NCBI GenBank assembly: GCA_965153455.1
Contig: OZ234497.1
Coordinates: 10,540,001-10,604,000, forward strand
DNA length: 64,000 nucleotides
Source of the DNA: Sphagnum compactum
Lineage: Eukaryota; Bryophyta; Sphagnopsida; Sphagnales
Reading direction: 5' to 3'
Part shown: one piece after another, positions 45,627-57,727 of the stretch
Numbering within the stretch: position 1 is the stretch's first letter
How the letters are laid out: each line of letters begins with the position of its first letter
Program-made: the position numbers and the translations under genes
The notes under the pieces: model-generated
What the model saw: the letters and a program-made list of their open reading frames with translations, nothing else
What the model was told of the DNA's origin: nothing
The model's database searches: none

Positions 45627-46116
45627 TGTTAGAAATACTATTCGTTTCTAATTCCCAATGTTGATGAATGTGTTAAACATTCATCAAAAGGATGAATAGT
45701 ATACACATCCTTGTAGTTGTTAGGTTAGGGTTTAGAAGTGGAGACTACTTAGGGTTTGGCGGCGGCTAGGGTTAGAGTTAGGCGGCGGCTAGGTTTAGGG
45801 TTTGGTGGCGGCTAGGGTTAGGCAGCGACTAGGGTTAGGGTTTGGTGGCGGCTAGGTCAGGGTTAAGTGGCGACTACTTCAAGGTTGGGAGATAGTATAT
45901 AATGGAGTGGTTTTGAATTGTCTTTCATTCTTTCCTTTCATGGTTGTTGAGTGCACATAGAACCTTCAAGCTTTGTTAGTTGTTGCAAGCCATAGTTTTA
46001 TGATTGTAGCATTTGAAGCATACAACCTTTGTAATCTTCTTTTAGTTAATACAATTGTTCCATTTCATGAACCTTGAGTGTTGCATTTCTTGCTTGTTTT
46101 CAAGTTGTTTCCAATA
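45627..46116 (+). repeat. E5 5' LTR
   Basis: 490 bp. Nested inverted repeat is clear here: outer arms 45635-45643 and 45694-45702, inner arms 45661-45671 and 45677-45687. Confidence 0.9.
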
Positions 46117-46318
46117 GGTTATGGGCCCACACCAAGCAAGAGAAAGGACATTGTGTTAGAACAAGAAGTAGTGAAAGGTTTGAGCTTGTATTGCATAGGA
46201 AAAAGGAGAGAATCCTTTTGAGACAAGGTTCTTAGTTTGCAAAGGGAGAGACAATTCATTTCCAAGTGGTGGAATACAAGGAGCTTGCAACTTTTCCACG
46301 TCAGTGGGGGGTGTGGAA

Positions 46319-46795
46319 TATTGGAAACAACTTGAAAACAAGCAAGAATGCAACACTCAAGGTTCATGAAATGGAACAATTGTATTAACTAAAAGAAGAT
46401 TACAAAGGTTGTATGCTTCAAATGTTACAATCATAAAACTATGGCTTGCAACAACTAACAAAGCTTGAAGGTTCTATGTGCACTCAACAACCATGAAAGG
46501 AAAGAATGAAAGACAATTCAAAACCACTCCATTATATCCTATCTCCTAACCCTGAAGTAGCCGCCACTTAACCCTGACCTAGCCGCCACCAAACCCTTAC
46601 CCTAGCCGCCGCCTAACCCTAGCCGCCACCAAACCCTAAACCTAGCCGCCGCCTAACCCGAACCCTAGCCACCGCCAAACCCTAAGTAGTCTTCTAACCT
46701 AACAACTACAAGGATGTGTATACTATTCATCCTTTTGATGAATGTTCAACACATTCATCAACATTGGGAATTAGAAACGAATAGTATTTCTAACA
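46319..46795 (-). repeat. Solo LTR, family B, with TGGAA target duplication
   Basis: 477 bp, TATTGG to CTAACA on the plus strand, flanked by TGGAA at 46314-46318 and 46796-46800; inserted in the E5 leader, making three levels of nesting (H4, E5, this LTR). Confidence 0.92.
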
Positions 46796-47121
46796 TGGAA
46801 GAGACTTCTTCAAAGTGTTGTAAGTTCTTAAGTGTGGAAGAGTGTTCTTCAAATCTTTAAGTTTCAAGTTTGAAGTTCAAAAGTGTGAAAGAGAGTTCTT
46901 CAAGTTTTTGAGGTTTCCAACATTGAAGTTTGAGGTGTAAGAGAAGTTTTTCAAGTTTCTTGTAAAGGTTTTTAGGAAACTTGTTTCGTTTAAGTTTTTT
47001 GAAAGTGTTTGCTTGTACAACATAGAAAGGGAGAATCCTATTGAGGGAAGGCTTTTAGTTTGCAAGGTTGCAAAGAGAATAGTCTTACAAGTGAGTGAGA
47101 GGTGTGGAAGAGATTTCTTCA

Positions 47122-47841
47122 AGACTCCTACGCATCAACCAAATCAAATACCTCAAGGAAACATTGAAGCGGTTTCGAGTGGAGGTATGTAAGCCCATTG
47201 GAGTTCCATTGGATCCCAAGGTGAAGTTACAAAGGAATGTGAATGGAAATGATGAATCAAAGGGATTCCCATATCAACAAGCGGTTGGGTCTTTGATGTA
47301 TGCCATGTTGTGCACACGACCCGACTTGGCATACCCAATAAGCGTGTTGAGTCAACACATGGCGAACCCTAACATGGAGCATTGGATGGCCGTGAAACGA
47401 ATCTTTCGATATTTGCAAGGTACATTGCAAATGAAATTACAATTTGGTGGAACACCATCCAAGGAAGTTCTTGGATATTGTGATGCGGATTGGGGTGGTG
47501 ATCTTGAAGATAGGAGGTCCACCACAGGGTTTGTTTTCATGATTGGAGGTGGAGCGATTTCTTGGAGTAGCAAACGACAACCCACAATAGCATTGTCCAC
47601 CACGGAGGCGGAATACATGGCGAACACGCAAGCCACAAAAGAAGCCATATGGATAACAAAATTGATGATGGATTTAGGATACATGGAGGAGAAGAAAATG
47701 ATGGTGATTCGATGCGACAATCAAGGTGCGATATCATTGACCAAGAATCCCACTCACCATGCACGAACAAAACACATTGATGTACAACATCATTTTGATA
47801 AACATGTTCGGATTAGAAACTTCATAGAGTGGGAGTGTTAG
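47122..47841 (+). pseudogene. E5 RT tail and RNase H
   Basis: Open frame from RLLRINQIKYLKE through [18 protein letters not shown] and RCDNQGAI to HIDVQHHF, then a deletion joins it to [14 protein letters not shown], removing the last ~35 residues. The leader upstream is fused directly, so there is no proper start codon context. Confidence 0.85.
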
Positions 47842-48324
47842 AAATACTATTCGTTTCTAATCCCAATGTTGATGAATGTGTTAAACATTCATCAAAAGGA
47901 TGAATAGTATACACATCTTTGTAGTTGTTAGGTTAGGGTTTAGAAGTGGAGACTACTTAGGGTTTGGCGGCAGCTAGGGTAAGGGTTAGGCGGCGGCTAG
48001 GTTTAGGGTTTGGTGGCGGCTAGGGTTAGGCGGCGGCTAGGGTTAGGGTTTGGTGGCGGCTAGGTCAGGGTTAAGTAGCGACTACTTCAGGGTTGGGAGA
48101 TAGTATATAATGGAGTGGTTTTGAATTGTCTTTCATTCTTTCCTTTCATGGTTGTTGAGTGCACATAGAACCTTCAAGCTTTGTTAGTTGTTGCAAGCCA
48201 TAGTTTTATGATTGTAGCATTTGAAGCATACAACCTTTGTAATCTTCTTTTAGTTAATACAATTGTTCCATTTCATGAACCTTGAGTGTTGCATTTCTTG
48301 CTTGTTTTCAAGTTGTTTCCAATA
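47836..48324 (+). repeat. E5 3' LTR
   Basis: 489 bp, very similar to the 5' LTR (shared TTGAATTGTC and GGTCAGGG variants), with a few substitutions and one lost base near its start. Confidence 0.9.
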
Positions 48325-48329
48325 AAAGT

Positions 48330-48794
48330 TGCAAGCTCCTTGTATGCCACCACTCGGAAATGAACTTCCACTCACTTTGTAAACTATGAACCTTGTCTCA
48401 AAAGGATTCTCTCCTTTTTCCTATGCAATACAAGGTCAAACCTTTCATTACTTCTTATTCTAACACAATGTCCTTTATCTTGCTTGGTGTGGGCCCATAA
48501 CCTATTGGAAACAACTTGAAAACAAGCAAGAAATGCAACACTCAAGGTTCATGAAATGGAACAATTGTATTAACTAAAATAAGATTACAAAGGTTGTATG
48601 CTTCAAATGCTACAATCATAAAACTATGGCTTGCAACAACTAACAAAGCTTGAAGGCTCTATGTGCACTCAATAACCATGAAAGGAAAGAATAAAAGACA
48701 ACTCAAAACCACTCCATTATATAATATCTCCTAACCCTAAAGTAGCCGCCACTTAACCCTAACCTAGCCGCCACCAAACCTTAACCCTAGCTAC
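48330..48794 (-). other. H4 leader, primer site and truncated 5' LTR
   Basis: Leader 48330-48488, primer site 48489-48502, LTR 48503 to about 48794, where LTR similarity stops in the AACCCTAGC block and family C sequence begins. The same truncation and join recur at 51331. Confidence 0.8.
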
Positions 48795-48886
48795 CATTTT
48801 TCCAAGTGGTGGCATACAAGGAACTTACAAGGAGCAAGCACGAAGGGAGAGGAACTTCTATCTTCTCAACGTCAATGTTCGAAAGA
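48795..48886 (+). pseudogene. Family C copia fragment (duplicate of 51332-51420)
   Basis: 92 bp nearly identical to the start of the family C fragment at 51332, encoding NFYLLNVNVRK. At 48887 it is fused to family B integrase sequence on the opposite strand. Confidence 0.75.
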
Positions 48887-50367
48887 TAGACATGAACTTT
48901 CCTTGAGAAATCGTCAATGAAACTTAGAAAGTATCGCGCTCCACTATGCGATGTAGTCTTCATTGGCTCGCACACATCGGTGTGCACAATCTCCAAAAGT
49001 TGTGAAGCCCTCGTTGCTCCGTCCTTGGGGAAATTATGTTCTTTGATGTTTGCCTTTGACGCATCCTTCACAAATGTGATGCAACGGCACTTCTTTCAAA
49101 TTCATGCCATCCACCATGGCATCTAACTCCTTAAGGCTTGCCATGTTGAGATGGCCAAGTCTTTCATGCCAAAGCATCGCACTTTCCTCCAAAGAATTTG
49201 CAATGTGTGCCATGTCCTTACGCACCTTCACATTAAGAAGGTACAAGTTCTTGTCCCTTCGTGCTTGCGCCACAACAACTCCTCGAGCATCGTTGACCTT
49301 ACAACCATCCTTGTCAAACTCCACTTTGAAACCTTCCGAAATGAGTTTGCTCACTGAAATAAGATTATTCTTCATTTTTGGAACATGAAGAACTTGGGGG
49401 TGATGGTTGTGTGTGTCAATTGGCCTCCCACTTGCAATGTGGCTTTGATGTTCCCCTTGCCAATGGCCTCCAAAACGGTGTCATCGCCCATGAACACCCT
49501 CCTTGGGGAAATGTGCTCGTACTTGGTAAACCATTCTTGTTCGAATGTCATGTGTTGCGATGCATCCGAATCGACAATCCAATCATACGTGGTATGATCA
49601 TTAGCATTCAATGCCGCAACAAACATTTGCTCGTGATCTTCACAAGCTTGATTAACTTTTTCTTTTTCATCATTTTTCTTCTTCAAACAATTTCTCACAA
49701 AATGTCCGGGTTTCTTACAATAAAAGCAAAGCTTCTCCTTTGGCTTGTCAGTTTTGTTCACTAATGCGATAGTCTCGGAACTCTCACATTCTTTTCTTTT
49801 GGACACTTCGTGAAGCAACCTTGCTACAACGAATTGAAGGTCTACATCTTTCGTGGACATGGACTCCAAGCTTGTGACTAAGTTATCAAAGGATGAAGGA
49901 AAGCTCATGAGGAGTACCATGTAAACATCTTCATCCGTAATGTTCACCTCGATAGAACGTAGTTGGTCCGCAAAGGCTTTCACCGTGTTGATGTGCACAG
50001 GCATGTCATCTCCTTCTTGCATTTTGATGGTGAAGAATCTCTTTCGAAGGAACAATTTGTTGCCAATGGTCTTAGCTTCATGCATACCACAAAGAGCCTC
50101 CCACGCACTTCTCAGATTGTCACAATATTGAATGTGTGCAAGTTGGGCATCCGTGAGATGTTCGCAAAGCAATAAAAAAGCCTTGGTCTCTTTTTCGCTG
50201 TAATCGGCCCTTGCAACTTCTTCACTTTGCAAGGTGGCACTCCCATCAACAAATTTCCAAAGCCCATGTTTGGAAAGCATCATGCGCATTTTGAATTTCC
50301 AAAGGTGAAAGTTGCCACCATCAAACTTCTCCATGACTTTCAAGGACTCCATTTGAAAAGAAGACAT
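48887..50367 (-). pseudogene. H5 gag-protease-integrase start, family B
   Basis: Gag starts MSSFQMESLKVM at 50367 and is open through the knuckle CFYCKKPGHFVRNC and the protease region, where DSGAT reads DSDAS, so the active-site Gly is lost. A frameshift near 49395 splits off [15 protein letters not shown] and the WHERLGHLN/CEGC region (49375-49034). A further shift follows before HTDVCEPMKTTSH. Sequence ends inside integrase. Confidence 0.85.
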
Positions 50368-51038
50368 TTTGAACACAAATGCTACAACAAACACTCTCAA
50401 ACTTGAAAGTTGAAGTTTTGAACAACTAAAAGAACTATCTTCCAAACATTTTCACTTGGAAAACCTTGATACTTTCAAAAACAAGTTTTTCACACTTGAA
50501 AAACTTACAACACCTTGAAGAAATCTCTTCCACACCTCTCACTCACTTGTAAGACTATTCTCTTTGCAACCTTGCAAACTAAAAGCCTTCCCTCAAAAGG
50601 ATTCTCCCTTTCAATTTTGTACAAGCAAACACTTTCAAAAAACTTAAACGAAACAAGTTTCCTAAAAACCTTTACAAGAAACTTGAAAAACTTCTCTTAC
50701 ACCTCAAACTTCAATGTTGGAAACCTCAAAAACTTGAAGAACTCTGTTTCACACTTGTAAACTTTAAACTTGAAACTTAAAGACTTGAAGAACACTCTTC
50801 CACCTTTAAGAACTTACAACACTTTGAAGAAGTCTCTTCCACACCTCTCACTCACTTGGTAAAGTTGCAAGCTCCTTGTATGCCACCACTTGGAAATGAA
50901 CTCCCATTTACTTTGTAAACTAAGAACCTTGTCTCAAAAGGATTCTCTCCTTTTTCCTATGCAATACAAGCTCAAACCTTTCAGTACTTCTTATTCTAAC
51001 ACAATGTCCTTTCTCTTGCTTGGTGTGGGCCCATAACC

Positions 51039-51331
51039 TATTGGAAACAACTTGAAAACAAGCAAGAAATGCAACACTCAAGGTTCATGAAATGGAACAA
51101 TTGTATTAGCTAAAATAAGATTACAAAGGTTGTATGCTTCAAATGCTACAATCATAAAACTATGGCTTGCAACAACTAACAAAGCTTGAAGGTTCTATGT
51201 GCACTCAACAACCATGAAAGGAAAGAATGAAAGACAACTCAAAACCACTCCATTATATAGTATCTCCTAACCCTAAAGTAGCCGCCACTTAACCCTAACC
51301 TAGCCGCCACCAAACCTTAACCCTAGCTGCC
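51039..51331 (-). repeat. Truncated family B 5' LTR of H5
   Basis: TATTGG end present; truncated in the AACCCTAGC repeat block and fused to family C sequence, the same join as at 48794. Confidence 0.8.
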
Positions 51332-52151
51332 ATTTTTCCAAGTGGTGGCATACAAGGAGCTTACAAGGAGCAAGCAGGAAGGGAGAGGAACTTCTATTTT
51401 CTCAACGTCAATGTTCGAAAGGAGAGTGCGAATGTGGCAAAGTCTTCGAATGAAGGAGCTACGCTTTGGCGCCAAAGACTCGGCCACCTCAACATGGCGA
51501 GTCTTAAGAAGTTGGAGAATATGGTCAATGGCATGAATTTGAAAGAAATGCCATTGCACCATGTGTGTGAAGCTTGCATTGAAGGTAAACATCAAACGAC
51601 ATCTTTTCATAAAGATGAAGCAATTAGGGCTTCCAAGCTTTTGGAAATAGTGCATAGTGATGTGTGCGGACCGATGAAGACCACATCTCATGGTGGAGCA
51701 CGATACTTTGTCACCTTCAGCGACAATTTTTCGAGAAAAACTCATGTTTACCTTTTGAAAGCGAAAGGACAAGTGTTCGACAAATTCAAGGCGTACAAGG
51801 CCTTAGTGGAGAATCAAACCGGCATGAAGATCAAAACCTTGCGTTCCGATAACGGAGGAGAATTTGTGTCCAAAAAGTTTGATGACTTTTTGCAGGAATG
51901 CGGAATCGAACGTCAAACAAGTGCACCTTACACACCACAACAAAATGGAGTTGCGGGACGAGCCAATAGTACCATCATGGAATGCGGTAGAAGCATGATT
52001 CGAGCACAAGGACTTGACTTGGAGTTTTGGGCGGAGGCGGTGAACACGGCGGTTTACATCAAGAATCGATGCCCGACTAAAGCTCTTGATTCAAAGACCC
52101 CACAAGAAGTGTGGACCGGTATAAAGCCTGATGTATCTCATTTGAGAGTTT
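51332..52151 (+). pseudogene. Family C copia integrase fragment (left part of H6)
   Basis: The frame reads SNEGATLWRQRLGHLNMASL, HHVCEACIEGKH, EIVHSDVCGP, RSDNGGEFVSKKFDDF and TPQEVWTGIKPDVSHLRV. It is clearly diverged from family B. The first His of the HHCC motif is Arg (LWRQR), and the integrase catalytic Glu is Gly (NGVAGRANST), so it is inactive. E6 interrupts it at AGTTT; the remainder is at 57728. Confidence 0.88.
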
Positions 52152-52641
52152 TGTTAGAAATACTATTCGTTTCTAATTCCCAATGTTGATGAATGTGTTA
52201 AACATTCATCTAAAGGATGAATAGTATACACATCCTTGTAGTTGTTAGGTTAGGGTTTAGAAATGGAGACTACTTAGGGTTTGGTGGCGGCTAGGGTTAG
52301 GGTTAGGCGGCGGCTAGGTTTAGGGTTCGGTGGCAGTTAGGGTTAGGCGACGGCTAGGGTTAGGGTTTGCTGGCGGCTAGGTTAGGGTTAAGTGGCGGCT
52401 ACTTTAGGGTTAGGAGATATTATATAATGGAGTGGTTTTGAGTTGTCTTTCATTCCTTCCTTTCATGGTTGTTGAGTGCACATAGAACCTTCAAGCTTTG
52501 TTAGTTGTTGCAAGCCATAGTTTTATGATTGTAGCATTTGAAGCATACAACCTTTGTAATCTTCTTTTAGTTAATATAATTGTTCCATTTCATGAACCTT
52601 GAGTGTTGCATTTCTTGCTTGTATTCAAATTGTTTCCAATA
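52152..52641 (+). repeat. E6 5' LTR
   Basis: 490 bp; ends TTCAAATTGTTTCCAATA, sharing CAAATTG with its partner, where other copies have CAAGTTG. Confidence 0.9.
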
Positions 52642-53308
52642 GGTTATGGGCCCACACCAAGCAAGAGAAAGGACATTGTGTTAGAACAAGAAGTAGTGAA
52701 AGGTTTGAGCTTGTATTGCATAGGAAAAAGGAGAGAATCCTTTTGAGAAAAGGTTCTTAGTTTGCAAAGGGAGAGAGAGTTCATTTCCAAGTGGTGGCAT
52801 ACAAGGAGCTTGCAACTTTTCCAAGTGAGTGGGAGGTGTGGAAGAGACTTCTTCAAAGTGTTGTAAGTTCTTAAGTGTGGAAGAGTGTTCTTCAAGTCTT
52901 TAAGTTTCAAGTTTCAAGTTTACAAGTGTGAAACAGAGTTCAAGTTTTTGAGGTTTCCAACATTGAAGTTTGAGGTGTAAGAGAAGTTTTTCAAGTTTCT
53001 TGTAAAGGTTTTTAGGAAACTTGTTTCGTTTATGTTTTTGAAAGTGTTTGCTCGTACAACATAGAAAGGGAGAATCCTATTGAGGGAAGGCTTTTAGTTT
53101 GCAAGGTTGCAAAGAGAATAGTCTTACAAGTGAGTGAGAGGTGTGGTAGAGATTTCTTCAAGGTGTTGTAAGTTTTTCAAGTGTGAAAAACTTGTTTTTG
53201 AAAGTATCAAGGTTTTCCAAGTGAAAGTGTTTGGAAGATAGTTCTTTTAGTTGTTGAAAACTCCAACTTTCAAGTTTGAGAGTGTTTGTTGTAGCATTTG
53301 TGTTCAAA
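52642..53308 (+). other. E6 primer site and leader
   Basis: GGTTATGGGCCCAC at 52642, then a repetitive leader of the usual family B type (GTGGAAGAG and TTCTTCAAG phrases). Confidence 0.75.
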
Positions 53309-56300
53309 ATGTCTTCTTTTCAAATGGAGTCCTTGAAAGTCATGGAGAAGTTTGATGGTGACAACTTTCACCTTTGGAAGTTCAAAATGCGCATGATGCT
53401 TTCCAAACATGGGCTTTGGAAATTTGTTGATGGGAGTGCCACCTTGCCAAGTGAAGAAGTTGCAAGGGCCGATTACAACGAAAAAGAGACCAAGGCTTTT
53501 GCATTGCTTTGCGAACATCTCACGGATGCCCAACTTGCACACATTCAATATTGTGACACTGTGAGAAGTGCATGGGAGGCTCTTTGTGGTGTGCATGAAG
53601 CTAAGACCATTGGCAACAAATTGTTCCTTCGAAGGAGATTCTTCACCATCAAAATGCAAGAAGGAGATGACATGCTTGTGCACATCAACACGGTGAAAGC
53701 CGTTGCGGACCAACTACGTTCCATCGAGGTGAACATTACGGATGAAGATGTTTACATGGTACTCCTCATGAGCCTTCCTCGATCGTTTGATAACTTAGTC
53801 ACAAGCTTGGAGTCCATGTCCACGAAAGATGCTACACCTTCAATTCGTTGTAGCAAGGTTGCTTCACGAAGTGTCCAAAAGAAAAGAATGTGAGAATTCC
53901 GAGACTACCGCATTAGTGAACAAAACTCACAAGCCAAATGAGAAGCTTTGCTTTTATTGTAAGAAACCCGGACATTTTGTGAGAAATTGTTTGAAGAAGA
54001 AAAATGATGAAAAAGAAAAAGTTAATCAAGCTTGTGAAGATCACAAACAAATGTTTGTTGCACCATTGAGTGCCAATGATCATACCACGTATGATTGGAT
54101 TGTCGATTCGAATTGGAACGCAACACATGACATTCGAACAACAATGGTTTACCACGTACGAGCGCATTTCCCCAAGGAGGGTGTTCATGGGCGACGACAC
54201 CGTTTTGGAGGCCATTGGCAAGGGGAGCATCAAAGCCACATTGCAAGTGGGAGGCCAATTGACACACACAACCATCACCCAAGTTCTTCATGTTCCAAAA
54301 ATGAAGAATAATCTCATTTCGGTGAGCAAACTCATTTCGGAAGGTTTCAAAGTGGAGTTTGACAAGGATGGTTGTAAGGTCAACGATGCTCGAGGAGTTG
54401 TTGTGGCGCAAGCACGAAGGGACAAGAACTTGTACCTTCTTAATGTGAAGGTGCGTAAGGACATGGCACACATTGTAAATTCTTTGGAAGAAACTGCGAT
54501 GCTTTGACATGAATGACTTGGCCATCTCAACATGGCAAGCCTTAAGGAGTTAGATACCATGGTGGATGGCATGAATTTGAAAGAAGTGCCGTTGCATCAC
54601 ATTTGTGAAGAATGCGTCAAAGGCAAACATCAAAGAACATCATTTCCCAAGGACGGAGCAACGAGGGCTTCACAACTTTTGGAGATTGTGCACACCGATG
54701 TGTGCGGACCAATGAAGACTACATCCCATGATGGAGCGCGATACTTTCTCACTTTCATTGACGATTTCTCAAGGAAAACTCATGTCTATCTTTTGAAGGC
54801 CAAAGGAGAAGCGTTTGAAAAGTTCAAACAATACAAGGCCTTGGTGGAGAACGAAATTGGTCACAAAATCAAAGTGCTGCGTTCCGACAACGGAGGAGAA
54901 TTTGTGTCTAAAAAATTTGACGCATTTCTTGCGGAATGTGGAATTCAACGACAAACAAGTGCGCCCTATTCCCCACAACAAAACGGTGTTGCGGAACGTG
55001 CCAATAGAACGATCATGGAATGTGCAAGAAGCATGATTCTTGCACAAGGGTTCGAACTTGAATTTTGGGGCGAAGCGGTGAACACGGCGGTGTACATCAA
55101 AAATCGATGTCCAACCAAGGCTCTTGATTCCAAGACCCCTCAAGAAGCGTGGAGTGGTAGGAAACCCGATGTGTCCCACTTGAGAGTTTTTGGTTGTAAA
55201 GCCTTTGCACATGTCCCCGATGAGAAGAGGACCAAATTAGAGTCCAAGTCCATGCCTTGTGTGTTTTTAGGATATTACGAAGGCACCAAAGCGTATCGCT
55301 TGATGTGTGTGAAAACCAAGAGAATCATCAAAAGTAGAGATGTTGTGTTCATTGAAGGGTCAAAGGAAATAGGTGGTGTACCTCATCTTGAGAAAAAAGA
55401 AAATGTAGTTGTGCATGAAGAAGTTGAGGAGAAGAACCATTGGCCTTTAGTCAAGATAGACCTTTGAGTGAAACAAGAATGGAAGGTGTGCAAAGTGAAT
55501 CCACACCAAGTTCTTCATCGGAAGAGGAATTTGTTGTTTCCAATGATAACCCATCTTGTGAACCTTCACAAGATATTGCGAGGGAAAGACCTCAAAGGCA
55601 ACGAAGGGAATGGCCTCGGGATTGGTGGATTGCTACCAAAGAGGTGGAGCGCGCCACCGTTGCATTTTCGGAGGAGCCCCAAAATATTAAAAAAGCATTG
55701 ACATGTGAAAATTCCAAGGAGTGGGAGTGTGCAATGCGAGAAGAATATGATTCCCTCATGACAAACAACACATGGACTTTGGTACCATTTCCCGCTGGTA
55801 GGAAACCCGTTTCTTGCAAATGGGTGTTCAAAATCAAACAAGGCGCAAATGGGGAAGTGGAACGCTACAAGGCTAGATTAGTAGCAAGAGGTTTTACCCA
55901 AACCTACGGAGTGGATTACAACGAAACTTTTGCGCCGGTCGCAAAATTTGCATCTATTCGTTGTATTCTTGCATTGGCGGCCTTGGAAGACATGGAGATC
56001 CATCAAATGGACGTGAAAACCGCATTTCTCAATGGCGAGCTTGAAGAGGAGATTTACATGGAGCAACCTCAAGGGTTCGTGCACCAAGGAGGTGAACATC
56101 TTGTGTGTAAGCTTCACAAGTCCTTGTATGGTTTGAAACAATCTCGAAGGGCATGGAATCAAAAGCTAGATGCGTTTCTCAAAAGCATTGAATTTATGAA
56201 GAGTGAAGCCGATCGTAGTGTGTACGTTGCACAAGTGGGAGATGTGAAGTTTTTCATTGTGGTCTATGTGGACGACCTCATTTTGGTGTGCAACGATCAA

Positions 56301-57179
56301 AACAAACTTTTACAAATCAAAGAGGAATTGAGTCAAAAGTTTGAAATGAAGGACCTCGGGGAGTTGCATTTCTTTTTGGGGATGGAGGTGGAAAGGAATC
56401 GTGATGAAAGACTCCTACGCATCAACCAAATCAAATACCTCAAGGAAATATTGAAGCGGTTTCGAATGAAGGAATGTAAGCCCATTGGAGTTCCATTGGA
56501 TCCCAAGGTGAAGTTACAAAGGAATGTGAATGGAAATGATGAATCAAAGGGATTTCCATATCAACAAGCGGTTGGGTCTTTGATGTATGCCATGTTGTGC
56601 ACACGACCCGACTTGGCATACCCAATAAGCCTGTTGAGTCAACACATGGCAAACCCTAGCATAGAGCATTGGATGGCCGTCAAACGAATCTTTCGATATT
56701 TGCAAGGTACATTGTAAATGAAGTTACAATTTGGTAGAACACCATCCAAGGAAGTTCTGGGATATTGTGATGCGGATTGGGGTGGTGATCTTGAAAATAG
56801 GAGGTCCACCACAGGGTTTGTTTTCATGATTGGAGGTGGAGCGATTTCTTGGAGTAGTAAACGACAACCCATAATAGCATTGTCCACCACGGAGGCGGAA
56901 TACATGGCGAACACGCAAGCCACAAAAGAAGCCATATGGATAACAAAATTGATGATGGATTTAGGATACATGGAGGAGAAAAAAATGATGGTGATTCGAT
57001 GCGACAATCAAGGTGCGATATCATTGACCAAGAATCCCACTCACCATGCACGAACAAAACACATTGATGTACAACATCATTTTGTTCGAGAACGAGTTGA
57101 AAATGGAGAAGTTCGATTTGAATATTGTCCAACGGAACACATGGTGGCGGATGTCCTTACTAAGGCATTATCTAAATAA
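53309..57179 (+). pseudogene. E6 gag-pol, family B (broken)
   Basis: Gag starts MSSFQMESLKVM at 53309. Breaks in order: 1-bp gain near 53830; 1-bp gain near 54107 destroying the protease DSGAT; TGG-to-TGA stop at about 54506; 1-bp loss near 55428; CAA-to-TAA at 56715-56717; stop at 57177 near the C-terminus. Knuckle, integrase HTD, RSDNGGEF and VAERANRT, RT YVDD and RNase H YCDADWGGD, TTEAEYM and RCDNQGAI are otherwise intact. Confidence 0.9.
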
Positions 57180-57232
57180 CGACATCATAAGTTGATAAAC
57201 ATGTTCGGATTAGAAACTTCATAGAGTGGGAG

Positions 57233-57722
57233 TGTTAGAAATACTATTCGTTTCTAATTCCCAATGTTGATGAATGTGTTAAACATTCATCAAATGGATG
57301 AATAGTATACACATCCTTGTAGTTGTTAGGTTAGGGTTTAGAAGTGGAGACTACTTAGGGTTTGGCGGCGGCTAGGGTTAGGGTTAGGCGGCGGATAGGT
57401 TTAGGGTTTGGTGGCAGCTAAGGTTAGGCGGCGGCTAGGGTTAGGGTTTGGTGGCGGCTAGGTTAGGGTTAAGTGGTGGCTACTTTAGGGTTAGGAGATA
57501 TTATATAATGGAGTGGTTTTGAGTTGTCTTTCATTCCTTCCTTTCATGGTTGATGAGTGCACATAGAACCTTCAAGCTTTGTTAGTTGTTGCAAGCCATA
57601 GTTTTATGATTGTAGCATTTGAAGCATACAACCTTTGTAATCTTCTTTTAGTTAATACAATTGTTCCATTTCATGAACCTTGAGTGTTGCATTTCTTGCT
57701 TGTATTCAAATTGTTTTCAATA
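57233..57722 (+). repeat. E6 3' LTR
   Basis: 490 bp after GAGTGGGAG; ends TTTTCAATA (one change from TTTCCAATA). Confidence 0.9.
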
Positions 57723-57727
57723 AGTTT

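Larger units (their letters stand above)
45627..48324 (+). mobile_element. E5: internally deleted family B element with AAAGT duplication
   Basis: LTRs 45627-46116 and 47836-48324; AAAGT at 45622-45626 and 48325-48329. The interior keeps the primer site and leader (46117-47121, itself holding a solo LTR), then jumps at about 47122 to the RT tail and RNase H. Gag, protease, integrase and most of RT are absent. It would need proteins from another copy, or it lost them after insertion. Confidence 0.9.
36127..48794 (-). mobile_element. H4: old family B element hosting E4 and E5
   Basis: 3' LTR 36127-36622, polypurine side 36623-36649, then (after E4) RNase H-RT-integrase-gag 42191-45437, leader piece 45438-45626, and (after E5) leader 48330-48488, primer site and a truncated 5' LTR 48503-48794. 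Both nested insertions have perfect target duplications, so the host order is secure. Left flank TGGTC; the right flank is lost by truncation. Confidence 0.85.
48887..51331 (-). mobile_element. H5: family B element, 5' half with truncated LTR
   Basis: Integrase start, protease and gag (to 50367), leader to 51024, primer site 51025-51038 and a 5' LTR from 51039 cut at about 51331. RT, RNase H and the 3' LTR are missing. It shares subfamily markers and the odd LTR truncation with H4, so the two are likely duplicates. Confidence 0.82.
52152..57722 (+). mobile_element. E6: complete but decayed family B element, AGTTT duplication
   Basis: 5571 bp with two 490-bp LTRs that differ at roughly a dozen or more sites, and AGTTT at 52147-52151 and 57723-57727. 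All parts are present in order. It is inserted in family C sequence at the codons for HLRVF. Older than E4 judged by LTR divergence. Confidence 0.93.
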
